A DNA stretch of 34,020 nt, taken from positions 1-34,020 of the forward strand of contig CAMVGH010000018.1 in assembly GCA_947166945.1 (NCBI GenBank), written 5' to 3'. The DNA comes from an uncultured Clostridia bacterium. GTDB taxonomy: Bacteria > Bacillota > Clostridia > Oscillospirales > Ruminococcaceae. The translations under genes and the position numbers were made by a program. Shown piece by piece: positions 8,326-15,124 of the stretch. Numbering within the stretch: the first letter of the stretch is position 1; every line of letters starts with the position of its first letter. The notes below the pieces were generated by a model. The model had not been told where the DNA came from. It saw only the letters and a program-made list of their open reading frames with translations, and made no database searches.

Positions 8326-8801
8326 TATTCATCTTTCTGAAAGCGCACCGCGCTCTCGTAATTTATAACTCCGTTGATGCGGCGCACCTCGTCAACGCAC
8401 ATACGATGAAGGCTCTCGACAGTTTCATCGTCTATATCGTTTGTCGCCGCGATCATGTGAGATATCTTTCCAAGCTCCACCGCGATCTTGAAGAGGTTGC
8501 GGCTTATGCGCTGCTCGGACACCTCCACTGCCGCATCGACCATACGCACTATGACCGGAGCAAGGTAGTTGGTGAGCGTTCCGGCTTTCTGAAAATCAAT
8601 GTAGAAGTTCACGGCGTGTTCTATGAACTCATTTCTTGTGGAGCTGCCGTCTTTCTTGTACATCTCGTTTATTGCTTTCATGCACTCGGGAGAGATGTGA
8701 AAAGCGTATTTTATCTTTTTTGACCCCCGCTCCTGTGCGTCAACATCGGCGTTTTCAGCCATTCTGACGGGATTTGACCCCCGATTTTTGCTCCTGCTCA
8801 T
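8325..8801 (-). CDS. mobC: MobC-like relaxosome accessory protein
   Basis: 158 residues from ATG 8801, with AAGGGG seven bases upstream. After a basic N-terminus (MSRSKNRGSNPVRMAE), residues about 28-65 have the strand/helix/helix pattern of an RHH domain (KKIKYAFHISPECMKAINEM, then SSTRNEFIEHAVNFYIDF), followed by a long helical region. Small RHH proteins directly upstream of a relaxase and translationally coupled to it (TAATG overlap) are normally relaxosome proteins that bind near oriT and help the relaxase nick. The first part of the gene contains two of the three GGGGTCAAA repeats described separately. It lacks the [LIM]-x-M tail (it ends FQKDE). Confidence 0.75.
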   Translation of the reverse strand: MSRSKNRGSNPVRMAENADVDAQERGSKKIKYAFHISPECMKAINEMYKKDGSSTRNEFIEHAVNFYIDFQKAGTLTNYLAPVIVRMVDAAVEVSEQRISRNLFKIAVELGKISHMIAATNDIDDETVESLHRMCVDEVRRINGVINYESAVRFQKDE

Positions 8802-8812
8802 ATTTTGACCCC
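8719..8812 (-). repeat. Three direct GGGGTCAAA repeats at the start of mobC
   Basis: On the minus strand GGGGTCAAA occurs at 8804-8812, 8773-8781 and 8719-8727. The first copy overlaps the ribosome site and the other two lie inside the first codons of the MobC-like gene. Spacings are 31 and 54 bases. The two inner copies are each accompanied by a GAGCAGGAGC/CAGGAGC-like string. Short spaced repeats beside a relaxosome gene are typical binding sites for the accessory protein, which could also autoregulate its own translation. Confidence 0.5.
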
Positions 8813-9124
8813 TTTTTCATAACTTGCTTTATCGCTTAACGGCGGGCTTTGCCCGACGATGTTGGTGGGCGAGGCGGCGAAAAGACGCCCGCCCTTTTTC
8901 CTGCATAAAAATCATACCCCGCAAACCACCCCCTCACGGCTGCTCCCGCGACCGTCGAAACCGGTGCAACTCTGCTCCGAGTTCCGGAGCTTTCTCGGTC
9001 TGCTCAAAACGCCGTCAGAAACGGCTCAAATTCGTGTCCAGACCTCTTGGCGGTATCGTTTCTCCACCTGCGTCCGAAAATCGCACACGGAGCGAAACAG
9101 GGCGGTTCTTGGCGGTGTGACCGT
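8802..9124 (-). other. Candidate oriT region (non-coding, hairpin-rich)
   Basis: This 320-base stretch upstream of mobC and the relaxase has no credible gene. It contains compact inverted repeats: GCTCCG-AGTTC-CGGAGC (8974-8990), GCCGT-CAGAA-ACGGC (9011-9025) and CGGGC-TTT-GCCCG near 8843-8855, plus a direct repeat TCTTGGCGGT at 9045-9054 and 9107-9116. A TTCCTGCA string near 8898-8905 on plus loosely resembles the TCCTGC core of IncP-type nick sites. Position next to mobC-relaxase is the usual place for oriT in MOB-P systems. The exact nick site cannot be fixed by eye. Confidence 0.5.
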
Positions 9125-9493
9125 TCACATACTCATGCATGGCTCATAGTCTGTTTTCAGATCGTAGAGCAGATCACGGATATTGTCGTACTGATCGTAA
9201 AGCACATTGTTTTCAATGTCCGACAGCGCGTATTCTCCGGCTTGTTCGATTTGGGAAGCCGCGGCATTGATGTCAGCGAGGCTATCCTGACAAGTGAACA
9301 GCGGTATGAGGTGCTGCCCGAAATCACTGTCAGCAAGCAGCGATACTCTGAACCTATCGCCGCCCGGTCTGATCTCAGACGGCGGATTCTTTATCCCGAT
9401 GCGTTCGAGACTTTCACAAAGATCACTGACGAGCTGAGGCAGGTCAATGACTACGCCGCCTTTTCTCGACTGGACTATTGCCTGAAATATCAT
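9125..9493 (-). CDS. Unknown acidic protein with [LIM]-x-M tail (122 residues)
   Basis: I do not recognise the family. The chosen start is ATG 9493, with AAAGGAG ten bases upstream; a GTG two codons earlier (9502) overlaps that site, and an in-frame ATG at 9538 lies before it. The protein starts MIFQAIVQSRKGGVVIDLPQ, has no membrane segment, and has a helical second half (AASQIEQAGEYALSDIENN) that ends in KTDYEPCMSM. It looks soluble and acidic. It is the last gene before the putative oriT and follows the DUF6103-like gene. The CMSM end places it in the group of proteins sharing the [LIM]-x-M C-terminus. Confidence 0.7.
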   Translation of the reverse strand: MIFQAIVQSRKGGVVIDLPQLVSDLCESLERIGIKNPPSEIRPGGDRFRVSLLADSDFGQHLIPLFTCQDSLADINAAASQIEQAGEYALSDIENNVLYDQYDNIRDLLYDLKTDYEPCMSM

Positions 9494-9565
9494 GTCATTC
9501 ACACTCCTTTCCGAAAGCAAAATCGCCCTCGGAGACATATCTCCAAAGGCGTTCCGCTCGTATAT

Positions 9566-9793
9566 TCAAGTCTCGGTATCAGTCCGTGTGGGAGCTTTCC
9601 TCGGTTTACTCGCGGGCTGCTGTTTGCCCATCATGTCAATGAAATCACGGACATTCTGCGGAACGGTCTTTGCGTACATCTGCTCCACGTACTTCGTCAG
9701 TTCTTCCTCCACGGTAGTTCCTTTCTGCTCCGTGTACATTTTAAGAGCCGAGAGCTTCTCGTTATCCATCGTGATGATGATGTTTTTTCCCAT
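9566..9793 (-). CDS. DUF6103-like small RHH-type protein (75 residues)
   Basis: ATG 9793 follows a strong GGAGGT. The sequence MGKNIIITMDNEKLSALKMY, then TEQKGTTVEEELTKYVEQMY, then VPQNVRDFID, resembles the DUF6103 family of Gram-positive conjugative elements: an RHH-like strand and two helices followed by a YxKxVPxxVRxFI segment. A basic tail with PASKPRKAPTR follows. The function is unknown; DNA binding or a relaxosome role is plausible from fold and position. The start lies 21 bases after the DUF3846-like stop at 9814. It lacks the [LIM]-x-M tail. Confidence 0.68.
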   Translation of the reverse strand: MGKNIIITMDNEKLSALKMYTEQKGTTVEEELTKYVEQMYAKTVPQNVRDFIDMMGKQQPASKPRKAPTRTDTET

Positions 9794-9813
9794 GTGAAAC
9801 CTCCGTATCTCAG

Positions 9814-10179
9814 TCAAAATGATATGACGAAAGCGTATGTATCGTCCTCGATCTCGTCCTGCGTGATCTCTTCGGGCTGGGCGAATCGCTCACAGTATTT
9901 TTCGCACTGCTCGTCGGTAAGCGAACACAAGTCCTCGCCCTTTTCGCCGCAAATAAAGAAGTTTCCGACGATAATATGCTCGCCGACCCTGCGGTTTCCT
10001 TCGAGCCCGATGAGCTTACCTTCGTCGTTGAAGACGATATTTACCTTGTTGCCGATCCCCAGGATGTCAATTATACCGCCCACGGCTTTCTGCAAACTTT
10101 CAAGGTCTGTGCCTATTTCCGTTTTGTAAGCGGGCTTCCCGGGTTCGACCATGACCACTGTCATTGTTTTTTCTGCCAT
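9814..10179 (-). CDS. DUF3846-like protein (121 residues)
   Basis: ATG 10179 follows GAAGGAGGTG. The pattern VVMVEPGKPAYKTEIGTDLE, then LQKAVGGIIDIL, VNIVFNDEGKLIGLEGNRR and IIVGNFFICGEK matches DUF3846, a small domain common in Gram-positive mobile elements and of unknown role. The second half is acidic (QPEEITQDEIEDDTY) and ends FVISF. That is close to the shared tail, with Ile at -3 but Phe instead of Met at the end, so it may be a variant of the same signal. It lies between the ArdA-like pair and the DUF6103-like gene. Confidence 0.75.
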   Translation of the reverse strand: MAEKTMTVVMVEPGKPAYKTEIGTDLESLQKAVGGIIDILGIGNKVNIVFNDEGKLIGLEGNRRVGEHIIVGNFFICGEKGEDLCSLTDEQCEKYCERFAQPEEITQDEIEDDTYAFVISF

Positions 10180-10279
10180 TCAAACACCTCCTTCAGAAGA
10201 ATGAAAGCTGCATGGATTCCTCGGGGTCTTCCGCCCATAGCGAACAAAAGCTGACCGCCTGTGTCTGTATCCCGTCTGC

Positions 10280-11368
10280 TCACATCGACATCACCGTATC
10301 CTGCGATTCCGTCTGTTCCATGTCACCGCGACGAAGTACAAAGCCGTAATCGGTCTGTACCGCGCCGTCCTGTTCCGCCTGGGAATAGACGTAGTCATAG
10401 TAATTTATGTAGTCCTCGACGCTGTCAAGCATTTCCTTGTCACTTAAATTCGCGGGATTGTTTTCGATGATATATCTGCCGTAGTCCTCGGCGCTGAACA
10501 GCTCCAACAGCTCGTAGCTGTCGATGTCTTCAGCAATTTCAAGCATTTCAGACATTGAATGTGTGTTCGTAGATTCGAGGACGGCAGCGAACACCTTGAG
10601 CGGATGAGCGTCCGCGTGTTCCTGCATTCGCTGCTTGCAAGCCCACTGCGCTATCTCGTTCAAGCCGGACAAGGTCATATCCTTGCAAGCAGTCACGAGC
10701 TGCAAATATTTCAAATCTGTGTATGCTTTTGTGACCTTGATCCTGTCGATATCGTCTATGTTGAGCTGCTTTTTCAGTTCCATAATATTGCTTTCCCGAA
10801 GCGGCAGCTTTACAGTAAAGTCACCGCCGCGGCACTCACATCGGGCTGACATCACGGACATAGTTTTGATCTTCTCCTGTCCTGCATGGGTGCGGAGAAT
10901 GTCATGCCAGAACTCTTCACGATCTGCCGGAGTCATTTCATCTTCCTCCGCGTTCTGAAGAATATTAAGATCGTCAACGGTCTTAGTGATATCGTCGAGG
11001 TCGAATCCGAGCGCGTTTGCGTTGAAACGATAACCTATCTCACGCCTGTCAAAGTCAAGGGTTATATAAAACGAGTGATCATCGTCTATCCCAAACCTGT
11101 CGGATCTCTGACAAAAGCTGCTGTCTGATATTTCGCTGAACAGCTTTACGCCCATGTAAGTTTCGGGAAACATCTCGTTCGCTGTCATTATAGGGAGAAG
11201 GTCTGCAGCCTCACACATTCCGACAAGCGAATTCTTATTCATGGTCTTTGACAGTTCTTCTGCCGTGTTAAATACGATCAGCGGGTAAGAGAACCCGCCT
11301 GCGATCCTGCTTGTAAAGTATCTTTCTCTGCCGTTTTCTATAGTGCAGTAGAGAGCCGTATTATCCAT
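10280..11368 (-). CDS. ArdA-like antirestriction protein with extra N-terminal domain (copy 1)
   Basis: 362 residues from ATG 11368, with AAAGGATG upstream. Residues about 175-345 follow the ArdA layout: a short beta region (GGDFTVKLPLRESNIMELKK), LSGLNEIAQWACK, a helical middle and an acidic AEDYGRYIIENN...VEDYINYYDYVYSQAEQDGAVQTDYGF segment matching the end of Tn916-type ArdA. ArdA is a DNA mimic that blocks type I restriction enzymes and helps incoming elements survive. The first ~170 residues are an additional domain shared with the next gene and not part of classical ArdA (about 166 residues). It ends TESQDTVMSM, with the shared tail. The two copies are clearly paralogous but diverged. 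Confidence 0.72.
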   Translation of the reverse strand: MDNTALYCTIENGRERYFTSRIAGGFSYPLIVFNTAEELSKTMNKNSLVGMCEAADLLPIMTANEMFPETYMGVKLFSEISDSSFCQRSDRFGIDDDHSFYITLDFDRREIGYRFNANALGFDLDDITKTVDDLNILQNAEEDEMTPADREEFWHDILRTHAGQEKIKTMSVMSARCECRGGDFTVKLPLRESNIMELKKQLNIDDIDRIKVTKAYTDLKYLQLVTACKDMTLSGLNEIAQWACKQRMQEHADAHPLKVFAAVLESTNTHSMSEMLEIAEDIDSYELLELFSAEDYGRYIIENNPANLSDKEMLDSVEDYINYYDYVYSQAEQDGAVQTDYGFVLRRGDMEQTESQDTVMSM

Positions 11369-11388
11369 ACTTTCATCCTTTCGTATTA

Positions 11389-12465
11389 TCACATTGACAT
11401 TGTCGGCGACTCATCAAGTTCAAAATAATTCTCGCTGTAGATGTAGCCATAGTCGGTTTCCTTTGCGCCATCTTCCTCCATGAGATCACGCCCGTAACGG
11501 TCGAAATCTATGTAGTCCTCAATAGTTTCAGAGAAGCAGTCTCTGAGATCATCACGGCTGTTGGCACCGTAAAGGGCTTCATGCCCGTATTCTTCTGCGG
11601 TATATACCTCTACCAGCTCAAATTCGCTCAGATTATCAAGAAGCTGTCCGATACCGCGTATAGTATTGGGGCTGTATGCCTGAACAGCGGCAGCAAACTT
11701 TTTCAGCTCGTCCTCATCGGCGTTCTCTGCCCAATCAGCAATATTGTTAAGCTCCGTGAAATCCAGTTCCGACAGTTCGGCGATACAGTTGAGATACCTG
11801 TTGTTTACATCGACCCTGACCTCGCAGTCATCGAGATCGCTGACCCCAAGGTTTATCTTCGCAGTCTCGATACCGTCCTCGTCCATAGGCAATCCCGACA
11901 TAAAGTGTTTTCCATTATACTCAAGATGCACATTCATGATGTAGTTCTTTGAAGGTTTAGGCGGTTCTGAAAAGGTACTTATGAATTCCGCTTCACGGTC
12001 ACACGCGTCCTCACATTGCATACTGAGAAGCTTTACGATCTTCGGATCATTTACCGAGATATGCATATCCGGCACATTGGTATGCACGAGATTCCGGTTG
12101 ATCTCTATGCCGACAGTCTGTTTATCATAGTCAAGCGTTATCGAATACCCGAAGTCGAGACCCTTACGGAAGTTCTCGAAATGCTCCTGCGCAAGGCTGC
12201 CGTACAGCGGTGTCATGATGTATTCATTCTTTTGGCTTGGATAGAAATACTCATCGGTGGACATCAGCGGAAGAACATCTTTAGCCCACACCGTATCCTG
12301 AAATCCGCTGTTTTTGATAGTTTCGGCTATGCTCAGAGCCTTGTCGTAGATGTGGAACGGGAATGACAAACCGCCTGCGTTATACGAATGAAAGTATGTT
12401 GTTGTCTGATTCTCTATGACCGTATAGAGAGCCTTTGTGTTTATGTCTTTAAGTTCAACGCCCAT
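11389..12465 (-). CDS. ardA: ArdA-like antirestriction protein with extra N-terminal domain (copy 2)
   Basis: 358 residues from ATG 12465, with AAAGGAG eight bases upstream; TAATG overlaps the preceding gene. This copy shows the ArdA pattern best: SGLPMDEDGIETAKINLGVS, LDFTELNNIADWAENADEDE, FELVEVYTAEEYG and ETIEDYIDFDRYGRDLMEED, the last matching the YIDYQAYGRDL region of Tn916 ArdA. The N-terminal ~170 residues (ALYTVIENQTTTYFHSYNAG onward) match the N-terminal domain of copy 1, so the fusion predates the duplication. It is highly acidic, as expected for a DNA mimic, and ends FELDESPTMSM with the shared tail. If translocated with the DNA it could act in the recipient before the gene is expressed. 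Confidence 0.75.
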   Translation of the reverse strand: MGVELKDINTKALYTVIENQTTTYFHSYNAGGLSFPFHIYDKALSIAETIKNSGFQDTVWAKDVLPLMSTDEYFYPSQKNEYIMTPLYGSLAQEHFENFRKGLDFGYSITLDYDKQTVGIEINRNLVHTNVPDMHISVNDPKIVKLLSMQCEDACDREAEFISTFSEPPKPSKNYIMNVHLEYNGKHFMSGLPMDEDGIETAKINLGVSDLDDCEVRVDVNNRYLNCIAELSELDFTELNNIADWAENADEDELKKFAAAVQAYSPNTIRGIGQLLDNLSEFELVEVYTAEEYGHEALYGANSRDDLRDCFSETIEDYIDFDRYGRDLMEEDGAKETDYGYIYSENYFELDESPTMSM

Positions 12466-12638
12466 TACCCGCGCTCCTTTCCGTCCGCTATCCAGCGTCC
12501 TGTGTTGTCGTAAATGTGACCCTCGCTGTCGATACGGAGCGTCCTTTTCTGCGAGAGGGCAAGCATTATCATCTTGCAGTCCTCCGCGCAGACACCGGTA
12601 TGCGTAACGGGGTCAAAGTCCTTTCTGTCAAACAGCAA
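12465..12638 (-). CDS. Small unknown protein (57 residues)
   Basis: TTG 12638 is preceded by GGAGGAA six bases upstream, within the end of the 92-residue gene. It reads MLFDRKDFDPVTHTGVCAED and ends GRWIADGKERG. The TAA overlaps the ATG of the ArdA-like gene (TAATG). A longer reading of the same frame would overlap the neighbour heavily and lacks a ribosome site, so the short form is preferred. The family is not recognised. Two cysteines (C17, C21) and a beta-hairpin-like end (LRIDSEGHIYDNTGRW) are visible. Tight overlaps on both sides support it being a real member of the operon. Confidence 0.6.
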   Translation of the reverse strand: MLFDRKDFDPVTHTGVCAEDCKMIMLALSQKRTLRIDSEGHIYDNTGRWIADGKERG

Positions 12639-12906
12639 TTGTGATTCCTCCGTTTTCCTGTTCGTTATTTTCCTGAGCCAGCTTCTTAAGTTCACAGTCG
12701 ATGTACTCCCTTGCAAACAATTCCGCGTTCTCGGTGCTGTCATCAGGCAGTTCAAATCCCACGGCGGCACAGAACTCATCTGTCATCTCCGTGTCCGAGA
12801 ATACGCGATAACGGTAGCCCGGACACACTTTTGCGCCGCCGTCAAGATCCTCACGCACTATACCGTTTTCGGGAGTTATCTCCACGAACATTCCTCTGTA
12901 TTTCAT
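12628..12906 (-). CDS. Unknown small protein (92 residues)
   Basis: ATG 12906 has AAGGAG eight bases upstream and overlaps the TGA of the preceding gene (ATGA). The sequence starts MKYRGMFVEITPENGIVRED, then CPGYRYRVFSDTEMTDEFCA, and ends in a Glu/Asn-rich segment and GGITIAV. It looks soluble and mixed alpha/beta. I recall similar short proteins in clostridial conjugative elements but cannot name a family. It lies between the VirB1-like stalk and the ArdA-like pair. Confidence 0.6.
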   Translation of the reverse strand: MKYRGMFVEITPENGIVREDLDGGAKVCPGYRYRVFSDTEMTDEFCAAVGFELPDDSTENAELFAREYIDCELKKLAQENNEQENGGITIAV

Positions 12907-13442
12907 CTTCTCACTCCTTCCGTAAGATATTTATAGATGTTTTCCACGCCTGTTTTTACATTAGGGGTCACCTCCAGTTCGGGGAAATTATCCGATATAT
13001 TCTCATAGGCTTGCTCGATCTCCGGGTACGGTATGTCTTCGAAGCAGTCACAGAACAGCTCCATATCAAAGTCATCGTCCTCGGAAGACGGCGCGCCGAA
13101 TTGCAGACAATAAAAAACTGCCTTGACCATGTTCGTGTCATAGTCATCGGCATTTTCTCTGTCTGCTATTATTCTGTCTATGCTGTCGAGATGCGCCCGC
13201 ATATATTTGATAGCTTCACACTGTTCATCTGTAAATTCTGCGGGGATCGCCGCATTCTTGAAACAGCAATCAACAAACGAAACGTTTGCATTCGTTGCTC
13301 CGGTCAGTAGTGCTGTCAGCAAAAGGACTATCAGTATTATCGGCATAAGTATCGCCGTTATCAGTATAAGAACGATCTCGCGGCCTTTCTTGTCCGACAA
13401 TACCGCAGCGGCGACCTTCGCGATTATTGCGCCCGCCGCCAT
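12903..13442 (-). CDS. VirB1/CwlT-like membrane stalk lacking a hydrolase domain (179 residues)
   Basis: The N-terminus (MAAGAIIAKVAAAVLSDKKG, then one hydrophobic segment at about 24-45) and the following region (TDEQCEAIKYMRAHLDSIDR, then NMVKAVFYCLQFG) resemble the anchor and stalk of the T4SS peptidoglycan hydrolases of Gram-positive elements. Those normally continue into lysozyme-like and NlpC/P60 or CHAP domains and are several hundred residues long. Here the chain stops after a helical acidic region (YLTEGVRR) at 179 residues, and no catalytic domain is present. Either the hydrolase is encoded elsewhere on the element or this is a remnant. The stop overlaps the next start, so it is translated within a normal operon. 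Family call is by pattern only. Confidence 0.5.
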   Translation of the reverse strand: MAAGAIIAKVAAAVLSDKKGREIVLILITAILMPIILIVLLLTALLTGATNANVSFVDCCFKNAAIPAEFTDEQCEAIKYMRAHLDSIDRIIADRENADDYDTNMVKAVFYCLQFGAPSSEDDDFDMELFCDCFEDIPYPEIEQAYENISDNFPELEVTPNVKTGVENIYKYLTEGVRR

Positions 13443-13443
13443 G

Positions 13444-14031
13444 TTACATCCTCAGAGAATGGTAGTCGATCCTTGTCTGACCGTCTATGTCGGGATCGAT
13501 CTCTTCATCATCGTCATACTCATCGAAGTCGTAATCATCGTCCTCATCTTCGTCGATATCCTCGGTTTCATCGCATTCCACACACATTTCCTGAAGCTCG
13601 GAAAGATAGTGGCTGTACGCTCTCTCGGATGCTAATTTCAGATACGATGTATCCATACCGTTGTCCACATACCCTTTCAGGATTCCGGTGTAATACGATT
13701 CGGGCGGCGGTGATATCTGACCATCATTCATGATATATACCATGCCGTCAATCACTTTGTCCCCGATCTTAACGGGAATTGTTTCCTTGCGGTACATACG
13801 GGGAAATCCCTCGTACCGGTCAAGTCTCTGCTCGTCCTCGGGTTTAAGCTCCCACACAAGGACAGGCACCTTGCTGTCCTGCTTGGGAACTATAGTTGCC
13901 ACCCTGCGGAATTCAAGCTCGTAGTTCTCCACGACTCCCACAGAGACCTTTTTGGCTGTCGGGCAGCGATATGCCATTTGTTCAAGGTTTATGTTGCTGC
14001 CGTAAGCGATGTAAAGATTTTTCTTTGCCAT
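13444..14031 (-). CDS. Gamma-glutamylcyclotransferase/AIG2-like protein with acidic tail
   Basis: 195 residues from ATG 14031, with AAAGGAG upstream. It shows the GGCT-fold hallmarks: YIAYGSNINLEQM (residues 7-19) and RLDRYEGFPRMYRKETI (69-85), where Glu74 is the likely catalytic residue. Family members release gamma-glutamyl amines as 5-oxoproline or act on related amide bonds. It starts ten bases after the amidoligase stop. Comparative genomics has linked GGCT-like enzymes with amidoligases, where one makes and the other removes an amide-linked amino acid. Residues about 145-190 are almost all Asp and Glu, and the chain ends DYHSLRM with the shared [LIM]-x-M tail. The substrate is unknown. 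Confidence 0.85.
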   Translation of the reverse strand: MAKKNLYIAYGSNINLEQMAYRCPTAKKVSVGVVENYELEFRRVATIVPKQDSKVPVLVWELKPEDEQRLDRYEGFPRMYRKETIPVKIGDKVIDGMVYIMNDGQISPPPESYYTGILKGYVDNGMDTSYLKLASERAYSHYLSELQEMCVECDETEDIDEDEDDDYDFDEYDDDEEIDPDIDGQTRIDYHSLRM

Positions 14032-14041
14032 GTTGCTCCTT

Positions 14042-15082
14042 TCACATAGCCAGTGCTATGGTTTCTTCTTCGTCTTGTTCCATATCTTCGACGGGTTGTT
14101 CCTGTTCACAGGACTGCTGTTCATCTTTTTCTTCGGACTGCTCGTGCACCGATTCTTTTTGCCGTGCTTGTTTCAGACGTTCACGCTGCTCCAAAGCCTG
14201 TGACGGGTCTTTCCAAGCGATACACCCATCGAGATTTTCGAGCAGAAATTTACGGGCGGTCTTGAACTCATCACCGATCATGCCGAGCCGCAGAAGCCAT
14301 GTTCTGAACGTGTATTTTTCGTTTGTGCTCTGCATTTTGCGGTATGACGCACAGCTCTGATTCAGCGCCTGATTGGATATTGCAAGGCAGAACTGTATGT
14401 ACGCCTTTATCCGTCCGGCATGGGTAGTGCTGTTAAACAGACGGAATTCTATCGTGCCTTTCGAGAACAGGCTGTGCAGATTCAGACAGGTATATCGGGA
14501 CTGGTGGTAATGTTGATTGCTGCCGTCATTCCCGTGATACCAGATCTTCTGTATCTTTTCGAGTGTTTTAGGCTTCTTGCGGTTGAGTTCCTCAAGGAAA
14601 TCCTCATCTACTTTTTTGCAGTATGTATGCTCACGGTCGGGATTAACTTTCAGAGCTTTGTATATAAGATCTTCTTTTGACCGCATGATATTCGTTATGT
14701 TCCGGAGCGACCTCGCGTCATAGGGTGCGCCGTTTACATGGATATGGATCCCGCAGCTGTCGTCGGCTATAGCACCTTTGTGCCTGAGTTCTCTGACGAT
14801 CTGCTGTATAACGGGGATATCATCGTAGGTACAGATAGGGGTAACAAATTCAACAGAATAGTCTCTGCCTTGCGGATTACCGTTTCTGTCCTTGCAGTCA
14901 ATACTGCCGTCATAGACGAACTTCCATGTACGGTTGCTGCTGTCGTGAACAGCATACGGATCGTATGCTCCACCGACATGAGAGTATGTGGTATTGAAAT
15001 AATCGGCAATCGTTTCCGCAGCAGTTTGTCTTGTGATTCCGGTCAGCTCTATCTCCACGCCGAACTTCTGATCCTGTATCAT
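14042..15082 (-). CDS. Putative amidoligase (Amidoligase_2, COOH-NH2 ligase fold)
   Basis: 346 residues from ATG 15082, preceded by GGGAGGTG. Family motifs are FGVEIELTG (7-15), WKFVYDGSI and SVEFVTPI (53-83), CGIHIHVN (110-117), YTCLNLHSL (197-205) and GTIEFRLFNST (209-219). These are the metal- and ATP-binding strands of the glutamate-cysteine ligase-like superfamily, so the enzyme probably joins a carboxylate to an amine using ATP. The substrate is not known; for mobile-element members, peptide or protein modification has been proposed. A Gln/Glu-rich tail (about 295-346) ends in DEEETIALAM, the shared tail. It is coupled to the cyclotransferase downstream and sits just after VirB4. Confidence 0.87.
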   Translation of the reverse strand: MIQDQKFGVEIELTGITRQTAAETIADYFNTTYSHVGGAYDPYAVHDSSNRTWKFVYDGSIDCKDRNGNPQGRDYSVEFVTPICTYDDIPVIQQIVRELRHKGAIADDSCGIHIHVNGAPYDARSLRNITNIMRSKEDLIYKALKVNPDREHTYCKKVDEDFLEELNRKKPKTLEKIQKIWYHGNDGSNQHYHQSRYTCLNLHSLFSKGTIEFRLFNSTTHAGRIKAYIQFCLAISNQALNQSCASYRKMQSTNEKYTFRTWLLRLGMIGDEFKTARKFLLENLDGCIAWKDPSQALEQRERLKQARQKESVHEQSEEKDEQQSCEQEQPVEDMEQDEEETIALAM

Positions 15083-15124
15083 ATTTTTTCACCTCCCCGG
15101 AAGGAATCGAAACCCCTTCCATAG

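Noticed and set aside
9047..10129. 360-residue plus-strand frame
   Set aside because: Covers four minus-strand genes with good ribosome sites and family matches; it has no start signal of its own.
12639..12779. Longer version of the 57-residue gene
   Set aside because: Overlaps the 92-residue gene extensively without a ribosome site; TTG 12638 has GGAGGAA.
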